DNA of 64,000 nt from Cellulomonas humilata (GCF_013359775.1 NZ_JABMCI010000042.1:38977-102976); one strand, 5' to 3'; positions 25,491-35,230 are shown, counted from the first letter of the stretch. A program made the numbers and translations. Notes: a model not told the origin generated them from the letters alone.

Positions 25491-26725
25491 GGGTGTCCTT
25501 CCGGCGGTGCACTGGAGTCAAGCGGTGTCAGAGGCGTCGGCGGATCGGGGCTCGCGACGCGACCCGTCCACGGGTCCGTGCTCACCGTGCTCACGCGGGT
25601 CTCCACCGTAGTCCCCGCGGCGGCTGCATCCTGCGCGAGCGTGCGCGCCGCGAGCGCGAGCCACGGCCACTCGGAGGCGAAGTGGGCGACGTCGACGAGG
25701 TACGGCGTGGACGATCCCGTGGCGCGACCGTCGTGCTCCGCCCGCTCGCGCAGCTCGGACGCGGGATGGTGCCGGACGTCCGCGGTCACGTAGGCGTCGA
25801 CGCCCGACGCGCGGACGGCGTCGAAGAAGGAGTCGCCGGAACCACCGACCACCGCGACGCGCTCGACCCGCCCGTCGGGGTCACCCGCGTAACGGACACC
25901 TTGCGCGGTCGCGGGGAGCGCCGCGGCGACCGTGGCGGCGAACGCCCGTAGCGTCGTCGGCTCCTCCAGCGACCCGACCCGACCCGTGCCGGTGGCGCCG
26001 GGCCAGGACGCGAGCTCGAGCACGTCGAACGCGGGCTCCTCGTACGGGTGCGCCGCCCGCATCGCTGCGACCACCGACGCGCGCAGCCGGCGGGGCGCCA
26101 CCATCTCGACGCGCGCCTCGACCACCTGCGCCGCCTGCCCGGCGGTGCCGACCGCCGGTGACGCCGAGCTCGACGGTGTGAACGTCCCCTCGCCGGTCGA
26201 CGTCCACGCGCACCGGGTGTACTCCCCGATCGCGCCCGCGCCCGCCGCGGCGAGCGAGTCGACCAGGCGCTCCGCGACCTCGACCGGCACGAAGACCACG
26301 TGCTTGTCGAGCGGCTCGGCAGGCGCGGGATCCAGGGGCACGGTCCCGACGAGTCCCAGCACCTGCGCGAGCGCGTCGTTGACGCCGCCGGCCGCCGCGT
26401 CGGCGTTGGTGTGCGCCGTGTACAGAGCCGTCCCCGTGCGGACCAGGCGGTGCAGGAGCGCGCCCTTGAACGTGGTGGCGGCGATCGAGTGCACCGGTCG
26501 CAGGAGCAGCGGGTGGTGCGTCACCACCAGGTCCGCGCCCCAGGCCACGGCCTCGTCGACCACGACGGCCACCGGATCGACCGCGAACAGGACACGTCGC
26601 ACGGGCTGGTCCGGGTCGCCGGCGGCGAGGCCGACCGCGTCCCAGGACTCGGCGGTCGACGGGGGGTACCGGCGCTCGAGCAGCCGCACCACCTCCGCCA
26701 GACGGGGTGCTGTCACGTCGCGCAC
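25487..26725 (-). CDS. Nif3-like dinuclear metal centre protein (GTP cyclohydrolase I type 2 homologue)
   Basis: 412 residues. Metal ligands appear in VTHHPLLLRP, YTAHTNADAA and, near the end, VDVAHFASEW. A central insert of about 140 residues with AAHPYEEPAFDVLE is the PII-like domain found in long Nif3 proteins. Function in the family is unsettled. It is the first gene of the Nif3 / zinc-ribbon / phosphatase unit. Its GTG lies 1 bp after the MOSC gene stop. Confidence 0.9.
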   Translation of the reverse strand: MRDVTAPRLAEVVRLLERRYPPSTAESWDAVGLAAGDPDQPVRRVLFAVDPVAVVVDEAVAWGADLVVTHHPLLLRPVHSIAATTFKGALLHRLVRTGTALYTAHTNADAAAGGVNDALAQVLGLVGTVPLDPAPAEPLDKHVVFVPVEVAERLVDSLAAAGAGAIGEYTRCAWTSTGEGTFTPSSSASPAVGTAGQAAQVVEARVEMVAPRRLRASVVAAMRAAHPYEEPAFDVLELASWPGATGTGRVGSLEEPTTLRAFAATVAAALPATAQGVRYAGDPDGRVERVAVVGGSGDSFFDAVRASGVDAYVTADVRHHPASELRERAEHDGRATGSSTPYLVDVAHFASEWPWLALAARTLAQDAAAAGTTVETRVSTVSTDPWTGRVASPDPPTPLTPLDSSAPPEGHP

Positions 26726-26726
26726 G

Positions 26727-27599
26727 CTACCGGGCCGTCGTCTCGACCGGGTCGCCGACGCGGACGCGGCCGCCGCGGACCGGCACCATCTGGATCCCGA
26801 ACCACACCTCCCCGTCCCGGCGGCGGTGCCGGGCCAGCGTCCGCAGGGGCTCCTTGCCCGTGACCCGGGTGTCCGGGTCGATGGTCGTGAGCACGCACCG
26901 CCCGCACTGGTCCGCGAACCGGAGCTCGACCTCGCCGACCACCAGCCGACCCCAGCCGTCCTCGGCGAACGGCTCGAGGTCGCCGTCGACCACGAGGTTC
27001 GGCCGGAACCGACGCATGTCGAACGGGTGCTGGGGCTCGGGCGGCAGCTTTCCCGCGTCGAGCGCCGCCTGCACCCGCTCGTCGTGCAGCTCGGCGGCCC
27101 ACGCGTCGAGGCGGTGCAGCGACGCGGTCGTGGTGACGTGCACCGGGCCGGTGTCCGTGAGGGCGAGCGGGTCGGCGAGCGTGCCGCCGTGCTCGTCCGA
27201 CATCCCCCGCCGGGCCGGGTCGTCGAGCCAGACGAGTCGGACGGGGTGCCCGATCAGCTCCGAGCACCAGGCGTCCGCGGCGTCACCGGCGCGCGTCGCC
27301 GTGTCGAGCCGGCTGAGCTGGACGGGGACGTCCGCCGGGCCGGCAGGGACCTCGACCAGGAGGTCCGGGAGGCCGTCGGCCGACAGCCGGACGCCGTGCG
27401 CGTCGCGCGTGGCGACGGCGGCCAGCATCCGCGGGTGCTTGCGCGCGGTGAGGGTGGCACCGTCCCCGTCGATCACCATCCACCGGCGATCCCCGAGCGG
27501 GCCAGCCGCGTCGAGCTCCATCGACGTCAGGGCGGTCCCCGCGAACGACTTCACCGGGTACACGGTCAGCCCGGAGACGAACGGCGTGGTCGCGCGCAT
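26727..27599 (-). CDS. MOSC domain protein
   Basis: 290 residues. The N-terminal beta-barrel begins YPVKSFAGTAL. The C-terminal MOSC domain contains FRPNLVVDG, DQCGRCVLTTIDPDT with the conserved cysteine and GKEPLRTLA. It resembles the mARC / YcbX group, which use molybdenum cofactor in reduction of N-hydroxylated compounds. It lies head of a minus-strand unit with Nif3, zinc ribbon and phosphatase. Confidence 0.88.
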   Translation of the reverse strand: MRATTPFVSGLTVYPVKSFAGTALTSMELDAAGPLGDRRWMVIDGDGATLTARKHPRMLAAVATRDAHGVRLSADGLPDLLVEVPAGPADVPVQLSRLDTATRAGDAADAWCSELIGHPVRLVWLDDPARRGMSDEHGGTLADPLALTDTGPVHVTTTASLHRLDAWAAELHDERVQAALDAGKLPPEPQHPFDMRRFRPNLVVDGDLEPFAEDGWGRLVVGEVELRFADQCGRCVLTTIDPDTRVTGKEPLRTLARHRRRDGEVWFGIQMVPVRGGRVRVGDPVETTAR

Positions 27600-27605
27600 G
27601 GCTGG

Positions 27606-27611
27606 ACCCTA
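27606..27611 (-). promoter_or_regulatory. -10 box (TAGGGT) of the MOSC-gene leaderless promoter
   Basis: On the minus strand TAGGGT, 6 nt, then ATG 27599. Confidence 0.5.
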
Positions 27612-27635
27612 ACAACTGCGCACGCGTGAGACGGG

Positions 27636-27709
27636 TGGGCCCGGCCGGTTTCGAACCGGCGACCTCCGCGGTGTAAGCGCGGCGCTCTGACCAGCTGAGC
27701 TACAGGCCC
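27636..27709 (-). tRNA. tRNA-Val (anticodon TAC)
   Basis: Minus strand. The acceptor stem GGGCCTG pairs with CGGGCCC (one G-U). The D arm GCTC...GAGC, the anticodon arm CCGCG-CTTACAC-CGCGG and the T arm GCCGG-TTCGAAA-CCGGC are all intact. The anticodon is UAC. The discriminator base is A and CCA is not encoded. Confidence 0.95.
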
Positions 27710-27761
27710 CGACGAGCATCCCGCGAACGGTCCGCTCGACGGGCGAACAGCCTACCGGCGC

Positions 27762-28241
27762 TCAGGCGGCGAGCTCCGCGAGCGCCTGCCGGTAGGACGA
27801 GAAGTCCCGGGCCCGCCCGGGCGGGTTGACGACGCTCCAGCGCAGCACGCCCTCCGCGTCGACGAGGAAGCTGCCCCGCACCGCGAAGCCCTTGACCTCG
27901 TCGAAGACCCCGTACGCCGTGGCCACCTCGCCGTGCGGCCAGAAGTCGGAGAGCAGGTCGAACCCGAAACCCTCGCTCGCCGCCCAGGCGCGCAGCGCAT
28001 GACCGGGGTCGCACGACACGACGACGACATGGACCCCGGCCTGCTCGAACTCGGTGATGTTGTCCCGGAGCTGGCACAGCTCCCCCGTGCACGTGGCCGA
28101 GAACGCGAACGGCACGAACACGATGACGACCGGGCCGCCGCGCAGGCCGCTCAGGGTCACGGGCGTGCCGTGGGTGTCCGTCAGCGAGAAGTCGGGGGCC
28201 GGCGCGCCGAGCGCGGGCGTGGACCGGGCGATGTCATCCAT
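27762..28241 (-). CDS. Peroxiredoxin, AhpE-like
   Basis: 159 residues of the thioredoxin fold. The peroxidatic cysteine is in PFAFSATCTGELC, the P-x3-T-x2-C motif, near residue 50. Sequence flow (FGFDLLSDFWPHG, VFDEVKGFAVRGSFLVD) fits the AhpE subfamily, which reduces hydroperoxides using mycothiol or thioredoxin-type donors. A second cysteine four residues after the peroxidatic one may be incidental. Confidence 0.9.
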   Translation of the reverse strand: MDDIARSTPALGAPAPDFSLTDTHGTPVTLSGLRGGPVVIVFVPFAFSATCTGELCQLRDNITEFEQAGVHVVVVSCDPGHALRAWAASEGFGFDLLSDFWPHGEVATAYGVFDEVKGFAVRGSFLVDAEGVLRWSVVNPPGRARDFSSYRQALAELAA

Positions 28242-28248
28242 GGCGCGG

Positions 28249-28254
28249 ACTGTA
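28249..28254 (-). promoter_or_regulatory. -10 box (TACAGT) of the peroxiredoxin leaderless promoter
   Basis: On the minus strand TACAGT, 7 nt, then ATG 28241. Confidence 0.5.
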
Positions 28255-28896
28255 ACAACGGCGGCACTCCGACCGCGGTGACCTCCGGCGCCCCTCGTCC
28301 CCCGAGGCCGGTCACGATGTGAGACAGGTCACATCGTGGACACCACTTCTCACGGTTGGGCCGTCCGGGTGACAACCCGCTCGACACGCGGACCTCGCGG
28401 CCGATCCGCGCCGCTCGGCGGGTGCGCGATCACCCGAACGGGTGAACGCCGGGTCGGCCGGGAGTGCCGGGCGTGCGGTGACGTCGTCCCCGCCCGAGCG
28501 GTCGCGCTCCCACGCGGCTCGGACCCGCCGATCGCACCGCGAGGGCAGCGAAGCCGCAGGTCCTCGGGGTGCTGCGGCCGGGCCTGGCCGCGGCGTCGCC
28601 GGACCGGCGCGCGGCGGTGGACGCGTCCTGCACCGGTGCGACGGAGAGCCGAGGCCCCGCGGCTCGGGCGGACCCGCTGCCCGGGGCACCTGATCACGGG
28701 CCGTCCCGTGGCACACCGGACACCGAGGGAGCATGCGCCGATATGACCTGGATTGGGCTTCGGCCTGACGAACTTCTCGATCAGGACGGAGTTGGACAAG
28801 CCTCCGACTCGCTGCCAGCCTGTACGGCAACCCGGGCCCCAGAGGGGTTCGGCATTGCCCGTTGCACCCCTCCCCAACGGCAACTTGAGGTTCCTC
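28255..28896. other. Long untranslated region upstream of the lectin gene
   Basis: 640 bp without a convincing gene: the open frames here are low-complexity readings of GC-rich DNA. Base composition drops in GC around 28740-28800. The final 100 nt before the lectin ATG can fold: CGATCAGG with CCTGACG near 28765-28785, and CGTTG with CAACG at about 28858-28880, the latter directly upstream of the start. A long structured 5' leader is possible. I found no known riboswitch core. Confidence 0.4.
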
Positions 28897-30801
28897 ATGC
28901 ACACTCGTATTCGACCGATCGCGCTCGTCGCGATTCTCGCCGTCGGCATCGCCACCGTCGCAGTGACCGCCCCCGCGATCGCAGACGCGTCCGGCGCATG
29001 CGCCCCGCAGTCGAGCGACCGGCTCGTGCCGGGCCAGACCCTCGAGGTCGGCCAGAAGATCACATCGCAGAACGGCGCCTACACGTTCGGCATCGAGGCC
29101 GGCGGCACCATCGCGATCCGCACCTCCGCGGGCGGTGCGCTGTGGAAGCACGGCGCAGCCGGCACCGACTCGACCCTGACGCTCACCACTCCGGGCGACC
29201 TGGAGCTGCGCACCGCCTCGGGCGCCGTGCGCTGGCGCTCGGCCGTGACCGGCGCGTGCCCCGCCGTCGTGGTGCTCAACGACGGCCGCGTGGTCGGCGC
29301 CGACGGTACCGCGGAGCGCTGGAGCATCCCGGTCAAGCGTGCGAAGAACGCCACTGTCCCCGTGGTCGTGGCCGGCACCCCCACCCCGTCCGCGACCCCC
29401 CTCCCCGTCCTGTCCGCCACCACGTGCACGGCGCGGGCGGACCGGCTCGTCGCCGGGCAGTCGCTCACCGCCGGCAAGGGCATCACCTCCGCCAACGGTC
29501 GGTACCGCTTCGCCGTGGCCACCGACGGGGCGCTGGCCATCACGTCGACCAGCACCGGTAACGCGCTGTGGCGGAAGGCGTCCCCGGGCGCCGGCGCCGC
29601 AGTCAAGCTCGCGACGGACGGCACCCTCACCTACGCGTCGGGGTCCGCAGTGGCATGGACCCAGTCCTCCGGGTCCGCGTGCCCGGTGGTCGTCGTCCGC
29701 GACGACGGCCGCGTCACCGGTGCAGCCGGGGGCAAGGTGCTGTGGAGCATCCCCAGCACGATCCCGGCCCCCGACGTCGTGACCCCGGCACCCACGCCGA
29801 CCCCGACGACCACCCCCACCCCCACGCCGACGCCTACCCCCACGGCCACGGCCACGCCGAAGCCGACTCCGGCGCCCACGCCGACCCCGACGCCGGTGCC
29901 GGTGCCCCCGAGCAAGCCCACCCCCGGAACCCGGGTGGCTGCCCTGCACCCGTTCGCGTCGAGCGCGTTCTGGAACACGGCGATCGGCTCGGGCGCGAAG
30001 TACGAGTCCGCCAGCTCGAAGGCGACCGCCAACTTCCTGTCGGGCAAGCCCAACATCAACTCGTCCATGTGGTCGTACGCGATCTACAAGGCGAAGTCCT
30101 CGGACCCGCAGGCGACGGTCACGAACACCAACAACGGCCAGGTCTTCACGCTGCGGATCCCGGCCGGCACGGTGGCGACCGGCGGTACGGACATGCACAC
30201 CGGCGTGATCCAGCCCGACGGCTACACGGCCTACGAGTTCTACAAGTTCAAGCCCGTCGGCACGAACAAGTACGAGACCACGCGGGTGGTCGTCACCGAC
30301 CTCCGTGGTGACGGGCTGGCCAACGGCTCCCGCGCGTCGAGCATCTCGTTCTACGGCGGCATGATCCGCGCCGAGGAGCTGGCGAACCACTCGATCCAGC
30401 ACACCATCGGGATCGGGGTGCCTGCCTCGATGCTCAAGCTCGGGCCCGTCTGGCCGGCTCGGACGCAGGACACGGCGGCACCCACGACGTACGTGGGCCA
30501 GCTGCCGATGGGCTCCATGCTCGCGATCCCGCCGTCGGTCGACCTGAACTCGCTCGGTCTCACCGACGACGGCCTCGCGCTGGGTCGTGCGCTCCAGGAC
30601 TACGGCGGCCACGTGCTGATCCAGTCCGGCACCGTGGCGCTCTACTGCGAGCAGAACTGCGACCAGCCGCAGGTCAAGGAGCTGTGGGCCGCGTGGCAGG
30701 TGCTCTACCCGTACATGCGCGTCGTCACGAACAACACCGCGGACAACGTGGGTGGCGGCGGGACGCGCCGGCAGCCCCCGCTGCCTGAGCTCCAGCAGTA
30801 G
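28897..30801 (+). CDS. Secreted double bulb-lectin protein with an unclassified C-terminal domain
   Basis: 634 residues. Signal peptide 1-30, cleaved after APAIADA. Two bulb-type (mannose-binding) lectin domains follow (about 38-145 and 170-285), each with RLVxGQxLxxGxxITSxNGxYxF and a closing CPxVVVxxDGRV. A linker of proline-threonine repeats (about 290-343) leads to a 290-residue domain starting HPFASSAFWNTAIGSGAKY and containing GTDMHTGVIQPDGYTAYEFY, SSISFYGGMIRAEEL and HTIGIGVP. I recognise this last domain from other secreted actinobacterial proteins but know no activity. The layout suggests a polymer- or cell-surface-binding extracellular protein. GAGG lies 7-8 nt before the ATG. Two strong hairpins follow the stop. 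Confidence 0.82.
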   Translation: MHTRIRPIALVAILAVGIATVAVTAPAIADASGACAPQSSDRLVPGQTLEVGQKITSQNGAYTFGIEAGGTIAIRTSAGGALWKHGAAGTDSTLTLTTPGDLELRTASGAVRWRSAVTGACPAVVVLNDGRVVGADGTAERWSIPVKRAKNATVPVVVAGTPTPSATPLPVLSATTCTARADRLVAGQSLTAGKGITSANGRYRFAVATDGALAITSTSTGNALWRKASPGAGAAVKLATDGTLTYASGSAVAWTQSSGSACPVVVVRDDGRVTGAAGGKVLWSIPSTIPAPDVVTPAPTPTPTTTPTPTPTPTPTATATPKPTPAPTPTPTPVPVPPSKPTPGTRVAALHPFASSAFWNTAIGSGAKYESASSKATANFLSGKPNINSSMWSYAIYKAKSSDPQATVTNTNNGQVFTLRIPAGTVATGGTDMHTGVIQPDGYTAYEFYKFKPVGTNKYETTRVVVTDLRGDGLANGSRASSISFYGGMIRAEELANHSIQHTIGIGVPASMLKLGPVWPARTQDTAAPTTYVGQLPMGSMLAIPPSVDLNSLGLTDDGLALGRALQDYGGHVLIQSGTVALYCEQNCDQPQVKELWAAWQVLYPYMRVVTNNTADNVGGGGTRRQPPLPELQQ

Positions 30802-30808
30802 TCACGGT

Positions 30809-30847
30809 CGCGTTCGCCCGGCTCGCTCGTCGAGCCGGGCGAACGCG
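30809..30847. terminator. Stem-loop after the lectin gene
   Basis: Perfect 17-bp inverted repeat CGCGTTCGCCCGGCTCG with loop CTCGT, 8 bp after the stop. There is no T run, as is common for GC-rich actinobacterial terminators. Confidence 0.75.
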
Positions 30848-30878
30848 TCTGTGGGCCTGAAACGGCCCCGCACGGCGT

Positions 30879-30920
30879 GAAGCCCGCTCATGCGGCCCTG
30901 AGGGCGCGTGAGCGGGCTTC
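30879..30920. terminator. Second stem-loop between convergent genes
   Basis: 12-bp arms GAAGCCCGCTCA and TGAGCGGGCTTC with an 18-nt loop. It lies between the lectin gene and the convergent DUF3052 gene and could stop transcription from either side. Confidence 0.6.
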
Positions 30921-30958
30921 GTGGCGCGCAGAGGGGTACGGAAGGCCTCAGGCGGGGG

Positions 30959-31381
30959 TCAGCGGCCGCGGCCGCGCGTGCCGAGGCGCGTCGCGGACCA
31001 GTCCGCGGCGATCGGGAACGTGCTCATGGCGTGCAGGCCGGATGTCGTCGCGGCCTCCTCGATGTCACTGTGCGAGACGTGCCCGGCGCGTCCGGCCTTG
31101 GGCGTGAGCAGCCAGATCGGGCCCCCGTCGTCGAGCACGGTCATCGCGTCGACGAGCAGGTCCGTGAGGTCACCGTCCCCGTCCCGGAACCAGATGACCG
31201 CACCGTCCGTGACGTCGTCGTACTCCTCGTCGACCAGCTCGGTCCCTGTGACTGCCTCGATCCCGGTGCGCAGCTCGGCGTCGACGTCGTCGTCGTAGCC
31301 GAACTCCTGGATCACCTGTCCCGAGCTCAAGCCCAAGCGGGCGGCCGTCTGCGACGCGCCTTCGTCCGCGGTGGATGACAC
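30959..31381 (-). CDS. DUF3052 family protein
   Basis: 140 residues from GTG 31381, matching the start of streptomycete homologues; AAGGGAG lies about 10 nt upstream. The core [39 protein letters not shown] and [14 protein letters not shown] is the DUF3052 signature. The family is always found beside aceE in actinobacteria and is divergently placed here too. A regulatory link to pyruvate metabolism is plausible but unproven. Confidence 0.88.
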   Translation of the reverse strand: MSSTADEGASQTAARLGLSSGQVIQEFGYDDDVDAELRTGIEAVTGTELVDEEYDDVTDGAVIWFRDGDGDLTDLLVDAMTVLDDGGPIWLLTPKAGRAGHVSHSDIEEAATTSGLHAMSTFPIAADWSATRLGTRGRGR

Positions 31382-31726
31382 GTCCGGACCGCTCCCTTCC
31401 GTCTCGGCGGTCCCGTCGGGGGCCGCCTTCTCGTTGCCGCACACGCTAGCCCACCGCACCCGGCCGGGCGCACGCAAGACCTGCGCAGACGCCCGTGTCG
31501 ATCCCCCCGCGCGACCGCTCGACGCCCGGCCCGCGCCCACTGTCATCGACGTCACGTCGAGGTTCTCGGTGCTCGGTGTGACTTTCGGGGCTCCGGGGTC
31601 CGAGAATGGGTCGAACACCCCGCACCCGTCGAGCCGCCTACCCGGGCGCGCCCAGCACGGGCCGGGCCAGATGCGCCGCCGATGCCGACAGGGCTCGTGC
31701 GCGCGGACGAGACGCAAGGAGCGCTG
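31382..31726. other. Divergent promoter region of DUF3052 and aceE
   Basis: 345 bp without a gene. On the minus strand TAGCGT at about 31444-31449 could be the -10 of the DUF3052 gene, giving a leader of roughly 50 nt that includes its ribosome binding site. On the plus side the stretch 31555-31610 has lower GC and probably carries the aceE promoter; no clear operator is seen. Confidence 0.4.
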
Positions 31727-34471
31727 GTGGCTTCGATCGACGAGACGGGACCGCTCATCGGCGGCCTGCTCAGCCAGGTGCCGGACATCGATCCGGACGA
31801 GACCGGCGAGTGGGTGGAGTCCCTCGACGGACTCATCGACGAGAAGGGCGGCCCCCGCGCGCGCTACGTGCTGCTGAGCATGCTGCGGCACGCGCGCCAG
31901 CGGAACGTGGCCATCCCGGCCTCGCTCAACACGCCGTACGTCAACACCATCGCGGTGCACGACGAGCCCTACTTCCCGGGCGACGAGGCGCTGGAGCGCC
32001 GCTATCGCTCGTGGATCCGCTGGAACGCCGCGGTCATGGTGACCCGCGCCCAGCGGCCCGGGATCGGCGTCGGCGGGCACATCTCCTCCTACGCGTCCGT
32101 CGCGACGCTGACCGAGGTGGGCCTCAACCACTTCTTCCGCGGCAAGGACCACCCGGGCGGCGGTGACCAGGTCTACTTCCAGGGCCACGCCTCCCCCGGC
32201 GTGTATGCCCGCGCGTACCTCGAGGGCCGCCTGTCCGCCCACCAGCTGGACGGCTTCCGCCAGGAGCTCTCGCACCCGGGCGGCGGCCTGCCGTCGTACC
32301 CGCACCCGCGCCTGGCCCCGGACCTCTGGGAGTTCCCGACCGTCTCGATGGGCCTCGGCCCGGCGTCGGCCATCTACCAGGCCTGGACCAACCGCTACCT
32401 GCACCTGCGGGGCATCAAGGACACCAGCCAGCAGGACGTCTGGGCGTTCCTGGGCGACGGCGAGATGGACGAGCCCGAGTCCCGCGGCATGCTCCAGCTG
32501 GCCGGCCAGCAGGGCCTGGACAACCTCACGTTCGTGGTCAACTGCAACCTGCAGCGTCTCGACGGCCCCGTGCGCGGCAACGGCAAGATCATCCAGGAGC
32601 TCGAGGCGCAGTTCCGCGGCGCCGGCTGGAACGTCATCAAGGTCATCTGGGGCCGCGAGTGGGACACCCTGCTCAACGCCGACAAGGACCGCGCGCTCGT
32701 CAACCTGATGAACACGACGCCCGACGGTGACTTCCAGACGTACCGCGCCGAGAACGGCGCCTTCATCCGCGAGAACTTCTTCGGCCGCGACCCGCGGACC
32801 AAGCAGCTCGTGGAGAAGATGACGGACGACGAGATCTGGGCGCTCAAGCGCGGCGGGCACGACTACCGCAAGATCTACGCCGCCTACAAGTCCGCGCGTG
32901 AGCACACGGGCCAGCCGACCGTCATCCTGGCGCACACCATCAAGGGCTACGGGCTGGGCTCCGGCTTCGCCGGACGCAACGCCACGCACCAGATGAAGAA
33001 GCTCAAGTCGGACGACCTCAAGACGCTGCGCGACTCGCTGCACATCCCGATCACGGACGAGCAGATCGACGAGAACCCGTACGTGCCGCCGTACTTCCAC
33101 CCGGGCGCCGAGGACGAGGGCATCCAGTACATGCTGGAGCGTCGTCGCCAGCTCGGCGGCTTCGTGCCGGAGCGACGCACGACGCACAAGCCGCTGACCC
33201 TCCCCGACCCCAAGGTCTACGAGGGCCTGGCCAAGGGTTCGGGCCACCAGGAGGTCGCCACGACCATGGCGCTGGTGCGCCTGTTCAAGGACCTGGTGCG
33301 GGACAAGGAGTTCGGCCACCGCCTGGTCCCGATCATCCCGGACGAGGCCCGCACGTTCGGCCTCGACGCGATCTTCCCGAGCGCCAAGATCTTCAACACG
33401 AACGGCCAGAACTACATGGCCGTGGACCGCGAGCTCATGCTCTCCTACAAGGAGTCCGAGTCCGGCCAGATCATGCACACGGGCATCAACGAGGCCGGCT
33501 CGGCGTCGGCGTTCCAGGCCGTCGGCACGTCGTACGCGACGCACGGCGAGCCGCTGATCCCGTTCTACTTCTACTACTCGATGTTCGGGTTCCAGCGCAC
33601 GGGCGACCAGTTCTGGGCCGCCGGGGACCAGATGGCCCGCGGGTTCCTCATCGGTGCCACCGCCGGACGCACCACCCTGACCGGTGAGGGCCTCCAGCAC
33701 GCCGACGGTCACTCGCCGCTGCTGGCCGGCACCATGTCCCACGTCGTGCACTACGACCCGGCGTACGGGTACGAGATCCGGCACATCGTCAAGGACGGCA
33801 TCGAGCGGATGTACGGCGAGGGTCACGACCGTGACCGCGACGTCATCTACTACCTCACCGTCTACAACGAGCCCATGCAGCAGCCGGTCGAGCCCGAGGG
33901 TGTCGACGTCGAGGGCATCCTGCGCGGCATCCACCAGATCGCGCCGGCCGAGGGCGACGGGCCGCGCGCCCAGATCCTGGCGTCGGGCGTGGCGGTGCCG
34001 TGGGCGCTCGAGGCCAAGCAGCTGCTGGCCGACGACTGGGGCGTCCAGGCTGCGGTCTGGTCGGTGACCAGCTGGAACGAGCTGCGCCGCGACGGTCTCG
34101 CCGCGGACCAGCAGGCGTACCTGCACCCGGGCGAGGAGGAGCGCGTGCCGTACCTCACCCAGAAGCTCCAGGGCGCCGAGGGGCCGTTCGTCGCGACGAC
34201 GGACTTCGACCACCTGGTGGCCGACCAGGTGCGCGCCTGGATCCCGGGGACCTACGCCACGCTGGGCGCCGACGGCTTCGGCTTCTCGGACACCCGGGCG
34301 GCGGCTCGTCGCCACTTCAAGATCGACGGTCCGTCGACGGTCGTCCGGGTGCTCCAGCAGCTCGCCCGCGCGGGTGCGGTGGCCCCCGAGGCCCCGGCAC
34401 AGGCGATCGAGCGCTACCGCCTGTACGACGTCACCGCCGGCACCTCCGGCAACACGGGCGGCGACAGCTGA
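31727..34471 (+). CDS. aceE: Pyruvate dehydrogenase E1 component, homodimeric type
   Basis: 914 residues from GTG 31727, chosen because AAGGAG sits 5 nt upstream; the frame is open 15 codons further. The thiamine diphosphate motif runs from [12 protein letters not shown] to [15 protein letters not shown] (about 244-275), and [18 protein letters not shown] and the transketolase-like C-terminal half are all present. It decarboxylates pyruvate for acetyl-CoA production and works with E2 and E3 encoded elsewhere. A long hairpin 8 bp after the stop ends the unit. Confidence 0.96.
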   Translation: MASIDETGPLIGGLLSQVPDIDPDETGEWVESLDGLIDEKGGPRARYVLLSMLRHARQRNVAIPASLNTPYVNTIAVHDEPYFPGDEALERRYRSWIRWNAAVMVTRAQRPGIGVGGHISSYASVATLTEVGLNHFFRGKDHPGGGDQVYFQGHASPGVYARAYLEGRLSAHQLDGFRQELSHPGGGLPSYPHPRLAPDLWEFPTVSMGLGPASAIYQAWTNRYLHLRGIKDTSQQDVWAFLGDGEMDEPESRGMLQLAGQQGLDNLTFVVNCNLQRLDGPVRGNGKIIQELEAQFRGAGWNVIKVIWGREWDTLLNADKDRALVNLMNTTPDGDFQTYRAENGAFIRENFFGRDPRTKQLVEKMTDDEIWALKRGGHDYRKIYAAYKSAREHTGQPTVILAHTIKGYGLGSGFAGRNATHQMKKLKSDDLKTLRDSLHIPITDEQIDENPYVPPYFHPGAEDEGIQYMLERRRQLGGFVPERRTTHKPLTLPDPKVYEGLAKGSGHQEVATTMALVRLFKDLVRDKEFGHRLVPIIPDEARTFGLDAIFPSAKIFNTNGQNYMAVDRELMLSYKESESGQIMHTGINEAGSASAFQAVGTSYATHGEPLIPFYFYYSMFGFQRTGDQFWAAGDQMARGFLIGATAGRTTLTGEGLQHADGHSPLLAGTMSHVVHYDPAYGYEIRHIVKDGIERMYGEGHDRDRDVIYYLTVYNEPMQQPVEPEGVDVEGILRGIHQIAPAEGDGPRAQILASGVAVPWALEAKQLLADDWGVQAAVWSVTSWNELRRDGLAADQQAYLHPGEEERVPYLTQKLQGAEGPFVATTDFDHLVADQVRAWIPGTYATLGADGFGFSDTRAAARRHFKIDGPSTVVRVLQQLARAGAVAPEAPAQAIERYRLYDVTAGTSGNTGGDS

Positions 34472-34478
34472 CCTGCAC

Positions 34479-34523
34479 GCACGACGAAGGCCCAGGCTCC
34501 TGGAGCCCGGGCCTTCGTCGTGC
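34479..34523. terminator. Bidirectional hairpin between aceE and a convergent gene
   Basis: A 15-bp outer stem (GCACGACGAAGGCCC with GGGCCTTCGTCGTGC) is stacked on a 6-bp inner stem. It serves aceE and the convergent gene at 34538-35224. Confidence 0.8.
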
Positions 34524-34537
34524 CCGGCTCGGTGCTG

Positions 34538-35224
34538 TCAGGTCCCCGGGATGGTCTGCTGCGCGTGCGCGACGTCGCGGGCGAGCTCGCTCTTGAGCTC
34601 GGCGACGGCCTTCTGGTCCGGGTAGAGGTCGAGCGCCGCGATGTGCTGCTTGGCCTCGAGCGGACGGCCCGCCTCGATGGAGGCGAGCACGAGCTGGCGC
34701 GCCACCTCGGGGTCGTGCTCGCGCGGCCGCCAGTGGCCGACACCCAGCCCGAGGGCGTCGACCGGCAGGCCGGCCTCGCGCAGGAGGGCCAGGGCCTCGA
34801 CCAGCGCCCGGCCCGACGGGTCCCGCTCGGCCGCGGTGGTCAGACGACGGACCGTGCCCTCGTGGTCGTCGTGGACCGAGAGCCGGGCGACCTCGATCAG
34901 CGGGTACCACGCCCGGGGGTTGCCGGCGAGCTCCTCGCCCAGGGCCCAGACCGCCAGGTCCGCGGCGCGCTGGAGCTCCGTCTCGTCGGCCGGCGCGGCG
35001 AGCGGGTCGGGGTCGGTGCTCGCCTCGGCAGCCCGGCGACGGACGATCTCCGCGAGGGCGACGAACGCCCGCTCGTTGTTCGGGTCGTCGCTGAGCATGG
35101 AGCGCAGCGCGTCCTCGTGGAGCGTGTCACCGCGTCGCGACGCCTTGGTCGGTCGGCGCGCGCCGACCCGCGAGGCCGAGGTCGGCCGTCGCATGAGTTG
35201 ACGCAAACGGGGCAGAAGAGCCAT
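34538..35224 (-). CDS. TPR-like helical repeat protein, conserved hypothetical
   Basis: 228 residues. A basic N-terminus of about 30 residues is followed by alanine-rich helix pairs spaced like tetratricopeptide repeats (DDPNNERAFVALAEIV, AWYPLIEVARLSV, DPSGRALVEALALL, DPEVARQLVLASIEAGRP). No enzyme motif. Homologues in this location between aceE and the fatty-acid regulator are found in related actinobacteria; role unknown. Confidence 0.72.
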   Translation of the reverse strand: MALLPRLRQLMRRPTSASRVGARRPTKASRRGDTLHEDALRSMLSDDPNNERAFVALAEIVRRRAAEASTDPDPLAAPADETELQRAADLAVWALGEELAGNPRAWYPLIEVARLSVHDDHEGTVRRLTTAAERDPSGRALVEALALLREAGLPVDALGLGVGHWRPREHDPEVARQLVLASIEAGRPLEAKQHIAALDLYPDQKAVAELKSELARDVAHAQQTIPGT

Positions 35225-35230
35225 GACGCG

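Noticed and set aside
28740..28896. Possible c-di-GMP (GEMM-I) or c-di-AMP riboswitch before the lectin gene
   Set aside because: A short AAGCCTCCG stretch resembles GEMM-I, but the required GGGCAAACC core and tetraloop-receptor arrangement are missing. No ydaO core either.
28312..30612. 766-residue minus-strand frame opposite the lectin gene
   Set aside because: Composition is glycine/arginine-rich without motifs; the plus frame has a signal peptide and two lectin domains.
30959..34315. 1118-residue minus-strand frame across aceE
   Set aside because: Only its last 140 codons (DUF3052) are real; the rest is the complement of aceE and has no protein-like pattern.
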